Shown: positions 15,009 to 24,287 of the stretch, one piece after another
Position numbering within the stretch: the stretch's first letter is position 1
Layout: every line of letters starts with the position of its first letter
Translations under genes and position numbers: made by a program
NCBI RefSeq assembly: GCF_010448835.1
Contig: NZ_CP048409.1
Location: 372,001-436,000, forward strand
DNA from: Draconibacterium halophilum
GTDB lineage: Bacteria; Bacteroidota; Bacteroidia; Bacteroidales; Prolixibacteraceae
Length of the DNA: 64,000 bases
Direction: 5' to 3'
Notes under the pieces: generated by a model
What the model was told of the DNA's origin: nothing
Database searches by the model: none
The model's input: only the letters and a program-made list of their open reading frames with translations

Positions 15009-16988
15009 TTATTCAATAATTTCAATACCTATCGAACTCAGATACTCAAAAGTATTATCATAAAACTCGGGAAGCCTTGTGTGGTCCTTCACATCGCCTT
15101 CGGGTACAACAATCACCATTCCTTGACGAGCTCGTGTAAGTAAGACTCGATAAGCATTTTTTAAATACAACTTCCGATCGACTTTTTTAATATTTTGCCA
15201 TTTGCTGCCTTTAAAAGATTTGTAATCCCACCCTTCTTCTGTATACCGGAAATCTCCGTCCCAAGCCACGCAAGCCCAATCTAATTCGAGACCTTGAACG
15301 TGAAATTCTGTTGCAACATCTTCCAAATAATAGGAAGATCTAACATCTGCTTTTTCATCTAAAAACCAATGGACCGGATCAATTGGCGATTTTACATCGA
15401 TACAATATGGTTTTAAGCGTTGAGCTTGAGATGAAACTACAATTCCATATCGTTCTGAACCTCGTGCTTTATTGCGCAACCATTGCTTTGCTTTTTTGAA
15501 GTTCCGCGTTAGTACAATCGGATATTTTTTATTTATCTCTGATAAAGTTGATTGGGCACCAATTTTATCTAAGTCCAAAACTTGTTTTACCAACAACGAA
15601 ACATTCTCAGCTCGAAAAGATCGCATAGAAACAGCAAGATGTAGTGAACCTGAATGTGTTACGTTTTTTCTATTTTTTATCTTTTGAAGAATTTGCTCAG
15701 TGTTGTACTCGCTATCCGTCAACTTAGTCGACATGTAAATATTCCAATCACGAAAAGAACGCTCAAGTGCTTCAACCCATTCGGATATACCAGCCTCTCC
15801 GGTGTTTATTTCTTGTCCTCCACCCACCAAACAAACTACCACTGCCCAATCAGGATGTCTATCAAGACAAGAAATAAGGAATTCAGGTTCAGACTTATTA
15901 AAATCTGGAACACCTTTCTTTTGTCGCATAAAGTTGGTGGTTTGTTCTAAAGTCCAAGCGCGTTGTGCTTCATCAAATAATGTAACATGTTCTATTGGTG
16001 GATTGCTATCACGTAGTCCCTCATCTCTGAAATGATGCACATTTTGAATAAAAGCCTGTACTTCGCTTTGGGCCACTTTCTTTGTAAGCTTCTCGCCGTT
16101 AGCCTTAGCTCTCTTCACTTTATCACGTGCTAATGCTTCTTGAAGTATTTTTACCAATGGGCCATTCCCAGATAGAAAAACACTGTAAAGTTCACTGTCT
16201 TTATCGAAATGTGTTGTTGCAATATTAAGTCCTACCAAAGTCTTTCCAGCACCAGGTACTCCTGTTACAAAACAAATTGCCTTTTCTGAGTTATCTCTAG
16301 ACTTTTTAATAATTGCTGCCACTTCATCCGAAGTTTGACTCAAATTAATTGCGCTAGCGTCACTCCTCGAAATATCTTTAACTGAATGGTTAGCATAAAG
16401 CGAAGTTGCTGCCTCAATTATTGTTGGTGTTGGTTGATATCGCCCCTGCTCCCAATCCTCCAAAATAAATTGTTCTTGTCCATCATGAAACTGTAATGCA
16501 TGAGCGATGATACTCTTAAAGCTTTCAGTGTTTGATTTTACGGGGTCAAAAAGGTTGTCGGCTTGTTGCGATGTGGTTAAAAGAAAGTCCGACTGCTTAG
16601 CTTTGGTAGCGAGTAAAATTGGAACAATAACTTTATCATGGCTTGTCTCGTGAAAGTTTTTTAAATCCAAAGCATAATCCCAAACTTGATCGATAGCATA
16701 TGAAGGATATTCTTTTTCCCCAACTTTAAATTCCACAACAAAAAGAATCGACTTGATAATCAGAAGCACATCAATTCGTTTACCCATTCTTGGGATAGCG
16801 TACTCAAAATAAATTGAGCCGGAATGCTCTACTAATAATTCTTGTAGATATTCAATTTGAAATTTCCATGCATCTTTTTGGGTCTGCTCTGTAGCAAACT
16901 CGTTGTTATTTGCTAACTCTCCCAATATATGGGTATAGGACTTAATCAAAAACGATGTGATGGAATCTGAGTAATATGCTCGGTTCAT
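15009..16988 (-). CDS. PD-(D/E)xK nuclease fused to a DUF2075-type SF1 helicase/ATPase
   Basis: 659 residues from the ATG at 16988 (a TTG start at 17009 is the alternative). The first 120 residues contain GKRIDVLLIIKSILFVVEFK: the D of IDV and the E-x-K pair fit a PD-(D/E)xK nuclease core. The ATPase part shows VTGVPGAGKTLVGLN (Walker A), VTLFDEAQRAW (Walker B), CLVGGGQEINTGEAG, and late motifs ATEFHVQGLELDW and AYRVLLTRARQGM, as in DUF2075/Schlafen-like SF1 helicases. Inferred role: ATP-driven motor and nuclease of a defence complex. It stands 13 nt ahead of the SRA gene and 60 nt after the Cys-rich small gene. Confidence 0.88.
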   Translation of the reverse strand: MNRAYYSDSITSFLIKSYTHILGELANNNEFATEQTQKDAWKFQIEYLQELLVEHSGSIYFEYAIPRMGKRIDVLLIIKSILFVVEFKVGEKEYPSYAIDQVWDYALDLKNFHETSHDKVIVPILLATKAKQSDFLLTTSQQADNLFDPVKSNTESFKSIIAHALQFHDGQEQFILEDWEQGRYQPTPTIIEAATSLYANHSVKDISRSDASAINLSQTSDEVAAIIKKSRDNSEKAICFVTGVPGAGKTLVGLNIATTHFDKDSELYSVFLSGNGPLVKILQEALARDKVKRAKANGEKLTKKVAQSEVQAFIQNVHHFRDEGLRDSNPPIEHVTLFDEAQRAWTLEQTTNFMRQKKGVPDFNKSEPEFLISCLDRHPDWAVVVCLVGGGQEINTGEAGISEWVEALERSFRDWNIYMSTKLTDSEYNTEQILQKIKNRKNVTHSGSLHLAVSMRSFRAENVSLLVKQVLDLDKIGAQSTLSEINKKYPIVLTRNFKKAKQWLRNKARGSERYGIVVSSQAQRLKPYCIDVKSPIDPVHWFLDEKADVRSSYYLEDVATEFHVQGLELDWACVAWDGDFRYTEEGWDYKSFKGSKWQNIKKVDRKLYLKNAYRVLLTRARQGMVIVVPEGDVKDHTRLPEFYDNTFEYLSSIGIEIIE

Positions 16989-17048
16989 TAGATTATGTTG
17001 AATTTTCAACTATAAAACTAATAGAATTTTCGTTAAAAAGCTTAGCTT

Positions 17049-17237
17049 TCAACTGTAAGAAAAACAAACAAACCCACATAGCGGCGACAAACAAATATTA
17101 ATTTGTTCTTCGGATTCGGAGATGTTATAAGTGTTGAACACTTCTGTTCTTACACCACATATCAGACAAGTTGTTGGTTGATCTGAAATAAGGAATGTTT
17201 CAAGAGCAGAAAAAATTGAAGGATTATATTCACTCAT
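17049..17237 (-). CDS. Small Cys-rich protein in the defence-like operon
   Basis: 62 residues. Two Cys pairs (TTCLICGVRTEV and INICLSPLCGFVC) suggest a zinc knuckle. Its ATG lies inside the end of the preceding gene (8-nt overlap), typical of translational coupling. No family is recognised; a DNA- or RNA-contact adaptor would fit, but that is guesswork. Confidence 0.65.
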   Translation of the reverse strand: MSEYNPSIFSALETFLISDQPTTCLICGVRTEVFNTYNISESEEQINICLSPLCGFVCFSYS

Positions 17238-17484
17238 TTTCTTCTTTTAACAAAATCAATTCACACCAATCATGATCAAGTTTTGGATTATAATCAGGAA
17301 ACTGAGGTTTTATTAATCCAAAATCATGAGGCACGAAATATAAATCATCAATAAGCTGACATCTAAACCACTTTTCAAATTCTTGAAGTGATAAATTCTT
17401 TGGATTATCTATTTCTGCTTCTTCATAAAGCTTATAATTCGCCGCGTCTCGATACAAATATTCAATGATTATTCTATGTTTCAT
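17230..17484 (-). CDS. Small hypothetical protein, first gene of the defence-like operon
   Basis: 84 residues from the ATG at 17484 (a TTG at 17493 is possible). Starts MKHRIIIEYLYRDAANYKLY, includes LQEFEKWFRCQLIDDLYFVP and ends HDWCELILLKEENE. Soluble, mixed alpha/beta by eye. I do not recognise it. It overlaps the next small gene by 8 nt, so the two are clearly co-translated. The spacer upstream contains REP-like palindromes. Confidence 0.65.
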   Translation of the reverse strand: MKHRIIIEYLYRDAANYKLYEEAEIDNPKNLSLQEFEKWFRCQLIDDLYFVPHDFGLIKPQFPDYNPKLDHDWCELILLKEENE

Positions 17485-17543
17485 TGCGTGCAAAACAACA
17501 AAATAGCTTTATTCTCGTCAACGGACTATAAGTAACATCTACC

Positions 17544-17663
17544 TGATGCCGGCGGCATCAAATGTATCTAGAAAAAAGATTGGTGGAAAACATTCGACTC
17601 CAACAGGAGTCGCACCTTTTTTCCCAACTATGCTTTCTATACACATTTAAATCCGCTGGATTT
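17544..17663. repeat. REP-like palindrome cluster, copy 1
   Basis: Three palindromes in order: TGATGCC-GGC-GGCATCA (17544-17560), CGACTCC-AACA-GGAGTCG (17595-17612) and AAATCC-GCT-GGATTT (17649-17663). The same trio flanks the decayed Y1 transposase at 34.6-35.4 kb. The third palindrome encodes the last residues (IQRI) and part of the stop of the amidohydrolase gene. Confidence 0.75.
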
Positions 17664-18397
17664 GTCGCATTGTTTTTAAAAATTCCTGTACCAATATTTG
17701 CACCGGTTTAAAGTCGCTGCTTTTTTCGTGGGTGCCGGGTTTCAGGTAAAGACGGCGGACAACTTCCAGCATCAGCGATTGTACCCTGTTGTTTTTGTTG
17801 TACCAGCGCATGGGCACCAGTGTTCCGGCATAGGGGCGGTTAATTTCAACCGTAAATCCCCGTTCAACAAAAAACTGCTCGGCAAGGCTTGCCAGTTCGG
17901 GCGATGTATGAAAAGGATCGGTTCCCAGGTTAAAATCGGGGCGCGGGGTGCTTTGGTGCAAATCACGTTGCAGCGGCTTATCGGGGAATGAATGACAGTC
18001 GATAAGCAAAGCACCGTTATATTGGGCAAGTTGTTTTTCAACAGCCTCCGTTAATCGTTGGTGGTGTGCGTTGTAATACGTTTCCACTACCTGTTTGTGT
18101 AAAGCGGCACTCACCCGCCGCATTGGATTTCCCGCATCCGTTTTTTCATACAGCACACCCATTCCGTATTTCGCCATGGGTTCAAGCGAGTCGTCGGTAA
18201 AAACGTTCCACATCGCAAAACACCCGCGAGAAGGGTGCGATTATCGCCTCATCCCGTTTGTTGGCAAACAGCTCGTCGGTGTACCAGTCGGTGAGTTTTA
18301 GTATTTCTTCCTGTAAAGCTTCACTGCTTAATAAAAAGCCGGTGTAATCAGGGATTTGCGTTGAGGCGTGGGGAATGTGGAGAATAAGTTGTTTCAT
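17647..18397 (-). pseudogene. N-formylglutamate amidohydrolase, split by a 1-base frameshift
   Basis: The first part starts at the ATG at 18397 with MKQLILHIPHASTQIPDYTG and runs to SRVFCDVERF; the second part continues in another frame with TDDSLEPMAKYGMGVLYEKT to QIQRI. Joined, they make about 250 residues, the usual length. Family motifs: HIPHAS, DVERF, LLIDCHSFPD and EINRPYAG. Role: releasing formate from N-formylglutamate in histidine breakdown, or a related deformylation. The break is one extra A in a run of five (plus strand 18199-18203), so a base-calling error is likely. The end overlaps a REP-like palindrome. Confidence 0.85.
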
Positions 18398-18552
18398 TTT
18401 AATGTATTGAATTGTTAAAGATCGCTTCTCCCGATTCGTTTTACTCATCGGGATCGCGATGACGTTGGGATAAAGTTTACGGCAGCGAACCGTGTAGTTT
18501 TTTCCAGGGAACATGATTCTCGTGGTCCGCTGCCCGACACACAAAGAATGTA

Positions 18553-18581
18553 AGTCATTGCGAGCGTAGCGAAGCAATCTC
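18553..18581. repeat. CATTGCGAG ... GAAGCAATCT intergenic repeat
   Basis: AAGTCATTGCGAGCGTAGCG followed by AAGCAATCT; the arms CATTGC and GCAATC are near-complementary. Other copies: 4783-4816, 29736-29757, 36811-36845. Confidence 0.5.
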
Positions 18582-18619
18582 TCAAATGCCCCTCGTTAAA
18601 AACAAGAGGAAAAAGAGAG

Positions 18620-19000
18620 TTAATTATAGTAACCCTGATTGAGTGTTTCGACCAGTCCTTTAGGAATCCAGCAAATTCTTTTCTGGGTGTCCCCGTATTT
18701 TTCACACAATTCCAAACCGATAATATTACCGCTCGGAAACTTTACCAAAATGACAAAATTTTGTCCTTCTCCCAGTTCGACGTTCTTTGGGAAAATACCG
18801 GCTGGTGTTTTAATAAAATACGGTAACCTGGCGTCCTCCAACTGAAAAAATTCTTCCAGAGTTACTTCATCCACCTTATCAGCAAAAATGCTAAAGGTTG
18901 TGTGTCCGCAATTTTCACCATGATAAAATTTAAATCTCGTCACTTTTAATTGTAGAAAGCGCTCAACAAAATTGGGCCAGTTCTTTGAATGAATTTTCAT
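18620..19000 (-). CDS. Hypothetical protein
   Basis: 126 residues from the ATG at 19000 (MKIHSKNWPNFVERFLQ); a TTG frame begins at 19009. Soluble, alternating beta-like segments (KVTRFKFYHGENCGHTTFSI; NFVILVKFPSGNIIGLELC). Three Cys. No family is recognised. Lies between two genes broken by homopolymer indels, but itself appears intact. Confidence 0.62.
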   Translation of the reverse strand: MKIHSKNWPNFVERFLQLKVTRFKFYHGENCGHTTFSIFADKVDEVTLEEFFQLEDARLPYFIKTPAGIFPKNVELGEGQNFVILVKFPSGNIIGLELCEKYGDTQKRICWIPKGLVETLNQGYYN

Positions 19001-19261
19001 AAAGCACAAATTTTAAATGGTTAATATTTGTGCATCACGTGTAATCGGCTTATGTCTGAATTGTAATTGTTTTTGACAGACTGTCCGCATACCAGTGTTA
19101 TGGCATTTCTGCTCTAACACTAAACCACCGTGGCTTTACTTGCTCGGTTGGTATCCCGATAAAATCGGGATTCATGATGCATTACAAATATGTTCAATAA
19201 AATTGAAAGAAACAAACCATTATACAAGGCAAATGATAGTGAAGAAAGCGGAGAATGATTT

Positions 19262-20607
19262 TTATATGGCCTGCCGGAATTCCAAAATTGCTGTTGTGCC
19301 TTTTCCCGGTTCGCTTTCGAAACGGAGCGTTCCCTTATGAAAACCAACAAACTCGTTGCACAACACAAGCCCCAGGCCGGAGCCCGCTTCGCCATGGGTT
19401 CCCTGTTTAGATTCTCCCTGTTTAAAGCGATGAAGCGATTTTAGTGTTTTCTCGTCCATCCCCCGGCCGGTATCGGTAATTTGTAATTGTATTTTATCGT
19501 TGGTTTTTGTTGTACGAATGGAGATGCGGCCCTTTTCGGGTGTAAATTTAATGGCATTGGAAACCAGGTTGCGCAAAATGGTTTGCAGCATGTTTTTATT
19601 GCCGTCCAGAAAAATACCCTGCCCCTGGTTAAATTCCATCTCAATAGATTTTACGGTGGCCGAGCTTTTAAAGAAACTCAGGTTTTCTGAAATTAGCTGG
19701 TTAAGGTTTAAAACCTCTGTTTCAAAGTTGCTGCGGTTTTTTGATTTCGATGCCCAATCAAGCAGGTTTAACAAGAGGTGATAGGTAGACTGACTAAGCG
19801 TGTTAATCGTACTCATAAAACTTTTTCGATCAGTTTCGGTCAGTTCGGGTTCGTTTTCCAGCAAGTCTAAAACGGTCATAATGTTTCCTACCGGCCCCTT
19901 AAATCGTGTGCAATAATGGAGAAAAACCGGTCTCTCGACTTTAACTGGCTCCTCAGGTCGTTGGAAAGCTGCATATTGGCAGCCGTTAAAAAGCCAAAGG
20001 TGAGGGCAATCATTACAAATCCCGATATAATATGTAATACAATTCCGGAGGTGCTTAGCTCGGATGTATTAATCGATATATTTTGCATTACCGCTACCAG
20101 GTTAATCATCAGCAACAAAAAGAAGATAAAAAAAGAAAAGGCATTGATACGGAAAATTTGTTTCAGAAAATTTTGTTCGGGCGAAAGATTAAACATCTCG
20201 ACGATAGCGATAACACAGTAAACAGAAAGAAATAAAACGTGGATTGCCAACTGCAACTGAAAAGAATGAAACACAAAAAAGAATACCAGCGACTGTAAAA
20301 AATCGGCTAGCGGAAAACCAATAATTATGGGATAGTGAATTTTGCGTTGTTTAAATTTCCATATCCCGGCGAGGTACAAATACAATCCCACAGAAACCAT
20401 AAGCCCCGGTGCAACCATCGACAAATATTCGTTGTGCGATGGAAATAAGCGAAACAACAGGCCAAAACCGATTACAAGGCTACCGGAAGCCCAAAACCCT
20501 ATTCCGTGGCCGGTTGTAGATTTGCGTAACAACAACATATATAACCCCATTATTAAACTTATTCCTGAATTTATAATGGTGAGAATTTGAATGGTACTCA
20601 ACTGCAT
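19262..20607 (-). pseudogene. Membrane sensor histidine kinase, split by a 1-base frameshift
   Basis: The first part (from the ATG at 20607) has about seven membrane helices and reaches the phospho-acceptor box FFSIIAHDLRG, then stops in the wrong frame. The second part (to 19262) gives the rest: dimerisation helix, N box NLVSNAIKFTPEKG, G1 box DTGRGMD, G2 box GSGLGLVL. Joined, about 450 residues, a complete kinase with a 7TM-type sensor. One G/C is missing in the four-C run at 19895-19898; restoring it yields HDLRGPVGNIM. No response regulator gene is adjacent, so it is an orphan here. Confidence 0.88.
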
Positions 20608-20901
20608 GGTTTAAAATTCGAATTGTTTGATTTAGATTGGTGACTGTATGCCAAAATTAGCAATGTCAGTGCAATTTACAAGTTTAAATGACAACGTGCT
20701 GACAGACGTGTAACGAAGAATTATCCGGGATTATTCAATTTGATGGATATTAGGTGTAATGTTCGTTAATCCAGTGCGTTATGGCAATTAACGTGGCTTA
20801 TGATAAATAATGCGGGTTAACTTCTTTTTTACACCTGAGTTTAAAGTACAAAAGCAGGAAATTTATATCTTGAGCCGCAATAAATTTACAGAACACATAC
20901 C

Positions 20902-22014
20902 ATGTTTCATTTTTATATTACCCTTGCCTATATTCTTCCAAACATTTATGTTTTCTTCCGCATAAAAACCCTGTTTGTCTCCAAAAAATACCACCGCTTA
21001 TACATTGCGATTTATTTGCTGCTGGCATTGATTTTCCCGGTATCCCAGAATTTTTTAAGGCATAATACCGATTTTATTTCGCAATTCTTTACAACCGTTT
21101 CGGGCTATCTATTGCCCTTTTTCCTGTACCTGTTTTTGTCGGTACTTGTTTTCGATTTATTTTTACTGACAAACCTGATTTTTAAAATCGTTTCGGTCGA
21201 ACATCGAAAAAGTTTTTCATTTCGGCGGGCGGCATTTTCGTCCCTACTGCTTATATCGGCGGCAACCGTAATTGGTGGCGTTATCAATTTAAATACCATA
21301 CGGGTTTCAAAATACAACATTGTTGTTCCGAAAAAGAACACGACTATGGAGAACCTGCGGGTGGCTTTTGTTGCTGATTTTCATATTCAGCAAAAAACCA
21401 GGCTGCGTTTTGTCCGGCAATTTGTTCGCAAGGTAAATGCCTTACAACCCGATCTAATTCTTTATGGCGGCGACATTGTTGAAGGGCGGGGCGAAAGTGC
21501 AACTTCCGTGGAAATTGAATCGGCATTAAAAAGTATTCAAACTAAATACGGGGCATTCGGAGTGCTTGGAAATCATGAATTTTATGCCGACCAGAACGAT
21601 GGGCGTTTTTTCGAACAGGCAGGAATAATCTTGCTTAACGATTCAATTGTCAGAATAAACGATTCGTTTTACCTGGCAGGACGCTACGATGAGCATTTTA
21701 GAAACCGTAAAACGGTGCACGAAGTTTTGGGAAATAATCCGGCTGATTTGCCCCTGATTCTTTTGGATCATCGCCCCACACAATTGCAGGAAGTTAGCCA
21801 AACAATGGTTGACGCGCAATTTTCGGGACATACGCATAACGGGCAACTTTTTCCCCTTAATTATATTATTCGCCAGATGTACGAACTAAGCTGGGGATAC
21901 CGGAAAACAGGGGATACCCATTTTTTTGTGACCAGCGGCTTGCGTTTGTGGGGGCCACCGGTTAAAACCGCCGGGAAATCGGAAATAATGCTGGTGGATT
22001 TTACGTTTGAATAA
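20902..22014 (+). CDS. Membrane-anchored metallophosphoesterase (YkuE/YaeI-like)
   Basis: 370 residues. About four membrane helices fill the first 135 residues. The catalytic domain follows with the calcineurin-type metal motifs in order: VADFHIQ (D-x-H), LYGGDIVEG (GD), VLGNHEFYA (GNHE), LILLDHRP, and FSGHTHNGQLFP (GH-x-H). Family members remove phosphate from lipid or nucleotide substrates, e.g. UDP-diacylglucosamine-like pyrophosphates; the exact substrate is unknown. Stand-alone gene, followed by REP-like palindromes. Confidence 0.9.
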   Translation: MFHFYITLAYILPNIYVFFRIKTLFVSKKYHRLYIAIYLLLALIFPVSQNFLRHNTDFISQFFTTVSGYLLPFFLYLFLSVLVFDLFLLTNLIFKIVSVEHRKSFSFRRAAFSSLLLISAATVIGGVINLNTIRVSKYNIVVPKKNTTMENLRVAFVADFHIQQKTRLRFVRQFVRKVNALQPDLILYGGDIVEGRGESATSVEIESALKSIQTKYGAFGVLGNHEFYADQNDGRFFEQAGIILLNDSIVRINDSFYLAGRYDEHFRNRKTVHEVLGNNPADLPLILLDHRPTQLQEVSQTMVDAQFSGHTHNGQLFPLNYIIRQMYELSWGYRKTGDTHFFVTSGLRLWGPPVKTAGKSEIMLVDFTFE

Positions 22015-22047
22015 AAGGCTGTTCAAAAGCATTTTCTATACACATGC

Positions 22048-22207
22048 GATGCCGCTGGCATCGGGAATGCATCGAATTATTTCCTCTAAATCCATCGGAT
22101 TTGAATGTTTATAGAAAAGAATGTCGGGAAAGAATTGGTACGACTCCTTCCGGAGTCGAATGTTCTGTGTTCATTAATGTTTCTATAAACATGTGATGCC
22201 GCTGGCA
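22048..22207. repeat. REP-like palindrome cluster, copies 2-3
   Basis: GATGCC-GCT-GGCATC (22048-22062), AAATCC-ATC-GGATTT (22088-22102), CGACTCC-TTCC-GGAGTCG (22141-22158), then GATGCC-GCT-GGCAT (22195-22207). Between them runs TGTTTATAGAAAAGAATG, the linker common to the family. Confidence 0.75.
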
Positions 22208-22291
22208 TAAAAGGAAAAAGGCATTGCTTGTGTAGTCCGCCAGCTTCAGATTATGTTTCTGGTCGCTTAATAAAACAAAGGTATAGATCAT

Positions 22292-22299
22292 TAACTTTG
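22292..22299 (+). promoter_or_regulatory. Putative -7 element (TAACTTTG)
   Basis: Exact TAnnTTTG match, 24 bp before the EcsC gene's ATG at 22324, which also supports that start over the longer frame from 22228. Confidence 0.5.
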
Positions 22300-22323
22300 C
22301 ACAAAAACAGGTTCCACTTTGCA

Positions 22324-23046
22324 ATGGATGATTATCAGAAACAAATTCGTACGGAATTATCGGTTTGGCAAAAACAAATGCTTCAAAGGCCATCTGTTAT
22401 CAACTGGCTGTCGAAAAAAGTACAGGTAAAAATCAATACATGGATACCTGAAAAAATACATCGGGCAATTACAGTCACCATCAAACAAATGATACGCGGG
22501 GTTTTGTTCGGTGCCAACTATACCACCGCCAAACCGCTGTCGGGCGTGTCGTTGCAGGCACGTGAGGCTGCCATTCAGAAACGGATCAAATTTTACCAAA
22601 CCACTGCTGCTGTTGAAGGGGGAATAACCGGTGCAGGCGGTATATTACTGGGATTTGCCGACTTTCCGGTTTTAATTGGCCTTAAACTGAAATTGCTGTT
22701 TGATATCTCGTCGATGTATGGTTTTAACGTAAAAGATTATAAGGAAAGGGTGTACATCCTGCATATTTTTGAACTGGCATTCTCAAGTCATGTGCACAGG
22801 CGGAAAATATACCTCGAAATGATTGACTGGGAAAAGAAGAGTAAAGACCTTCCTGAAGATATCCATCAGTTTGACTGGCGAAATTTTCAGCAGGAATATC
22901 GCGACTACATTGATCTGGCAAAGATGGCCCAGTTGATACCCTTCGTAGGTGCACCTGTTGGATACCTGGTTAACTCCCGCCTGATTGACAAATTGGGAAA
23001 AACGGCTATGAATGCTTACCGCATGAGAGCATTGGCAAATCAGTAA
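22324..23046 (+). CDS. EcsC family protein
   Basis: 240 residues from the ATG at 22324; an in-frame extension to 22228 would run through the promoter. The core GGITGAGGILLGFADFPVLI and LKLKLLFDISSMYGFN, with the late LIPFVGAPVGYLVNSRLIDK, fit the EcsC family (first named from the B. subtilis ecs cluster). These are helical, partly membrane-associated proteins; function unknown. Single gene. Confidence 0.82.
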   Translation: MDDYQKQIRTELSVWQKQMLQRPSVINWLSKKVQVKINTWIPEKIHRAITVTIKQMIRGVLFGANYTTAKPLSGVSLQAREAAIQKRIKFYQTTAAVEGGITGAGGILLGFADFPVLIGLKLKLLFDISSMYGFNVKDYKERVYILHIFELAFSSHVHRRKIYLEMIDWEKKSKDLPEDIHQFDWRNFQQEYRDYIDLAKMAQLIPFVGAPVGYLVNSRLIDKLGKTAMNAYRMRALANQ

Positions 23047-23318
23047 GAGCAGAGAGAGGAAGACGGAAATTTGAAGCACGAAGAGGGAAAAAATGAGCGG
23101 AGAGAGAAAGTGATCAGAAGCAGTTTTTCAGTGAAAGAAAATGTTACCGGTGTCAAGTCAACTATGAGCTGTAAAGGCCAAAAATTTTAGCATAGCCTTA
23201 GCTACATTACAATTTTTGAACGAATAGAAAACGGAAAAGAATAAGCTTATATGCGGCATTTCATGGTTTATGTGGCATAATACTATGCAAGCTTTAACCT
23301 TTCCAAACTTCCCGGCTT

Positions 23319-24200
23319 TTACATTCTAATGGGTCTCAACTGACTTCTGTTTAAGTAAAAAGTAAGAAACAACGCAGCCAGCGGAACCAGCATGTGAGGC
23401 AATCGGTAAACAGTTTCGAAGAGATTTTGGTGCAGGCTTTCCAGCGGGAAATCAATGTAGAAATTGGCCAGGGTTCTGGCCAAGGCAGTTAATCCACCCC
23501 ACAGCGCAGCATAAATAAGTGAGTAAGCAGATAAGTGCGGAATAAATATGGTAATTGAGATTATAAAGTCGAGTATTCCTGCAATCTGTAAAATGCTTTT
23601 TGCTGTTCCTTCGTCGATACTGAAAATATTAAGGAATAGATCTATAAATACTCCGGGTTGCGGATAGTAACCAATGGCATACAAGCCATGTGCGGTAAAT
23701 GTAAATGCAATGGCAATTTTCATGAGCAGAAGCAGCTTTTTCTTTTTAATCCGATTTGATAATCCGTAACAGAAAAACAAGGGGAGCAAAAACTGGATGG
23801 TGTATTCGAAAAATTGTCCGACATGAAAAAATTTCTCTTTGGAATACAAAAACGCCAAAAATACCAGCGCAAGCGAAGAGAGAATATAAAGTGGTGTAAA
23901 CTTTGCCAGTTGTCGGCTGCCAACAACCAGCGTGAGTACAGCCATTAAAGCATAAAAAATACCAAACCCAACTACGGTGTATTGAATAAATTGGTCGGTT
24001 GCGGCACTGGTAACATACTCCTGCCAGGTGCCGCCACGAAAAAACAACACCAGGCTTTCCATTATATCTTTATCCCACAATAAAGCTCTAAAAGGCGCAT
24101 CCCAAAACAGGTGCTGCCACGCCCGTCCTGCAAACAATGCGAAGGTTGCCACACGTAAGGTAAGGTGAACCAATTGTAAGCCCGAATGTTTATTAGCCAT
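23319..24200 (-). CDS. Integral membrane protein, unknown function
   Basis: 293 residues with seven to eight hydrophobic spans (e.g. VGFGIFYALMAVLTLVVG; YILSSLALVFLAFLY; SAYSLIYAALWGGLTALAR). Conserved-looking His and Trp residues near the first loop (RAWQHLFWDAPFRALLWDKD) could bind a cofactor. There is no family I can name. Divergent from the phosphoesterase gene, with a gap under 100 bp holding both promoters. Confidence 0.72.
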   Translation of the reverse strand: MANKHSGLQLVHLTLRVATFALFAGRAWQHLFWDAPFRALLWDKDIMESLVLFFRGGTWQEYVTSAATDQFIQYTVVGFGIFYALMAVLTLVVGSRQLAKFTPLYILSSLALVFLAFLYSKEKFFHVGQFFEYTIQFLLPLFFCYGLSNRIKKKKLLLLMKIAIAFTFTAHGLYAIGYYPQPGVFIDLFLNIFSIDEGTAKSILQIAGILDFIISITIFIPHLSAYSLIYAALWGGLTALARTLANFYIDFPLESLHQNLFETVYRLPHMLVPLAALFLTFYLNRSQLRPIRM

Positions 24201-24287
24201 GAAATGAAGAAACTGTTGGTTTCATTATTTAACACAACACGATTCGCTTGATTTATGTTTCATTCACTTTCAAAAAAATACGACTTT

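Noticed and set aside
17049..17484. Toxin-antitoxin pair
   Set aside because: Small overlapping genes fit the size, but no toxin or antitoxin motif is seen and both sit at the head of a longer operon.
19262..20607. Two separate genes (membrane protein plus soluble ATPase)
   Set aside because: The first ends exactly at the kinase H-box and the second resumes right after it; one base joins them into a full histidine kinase.
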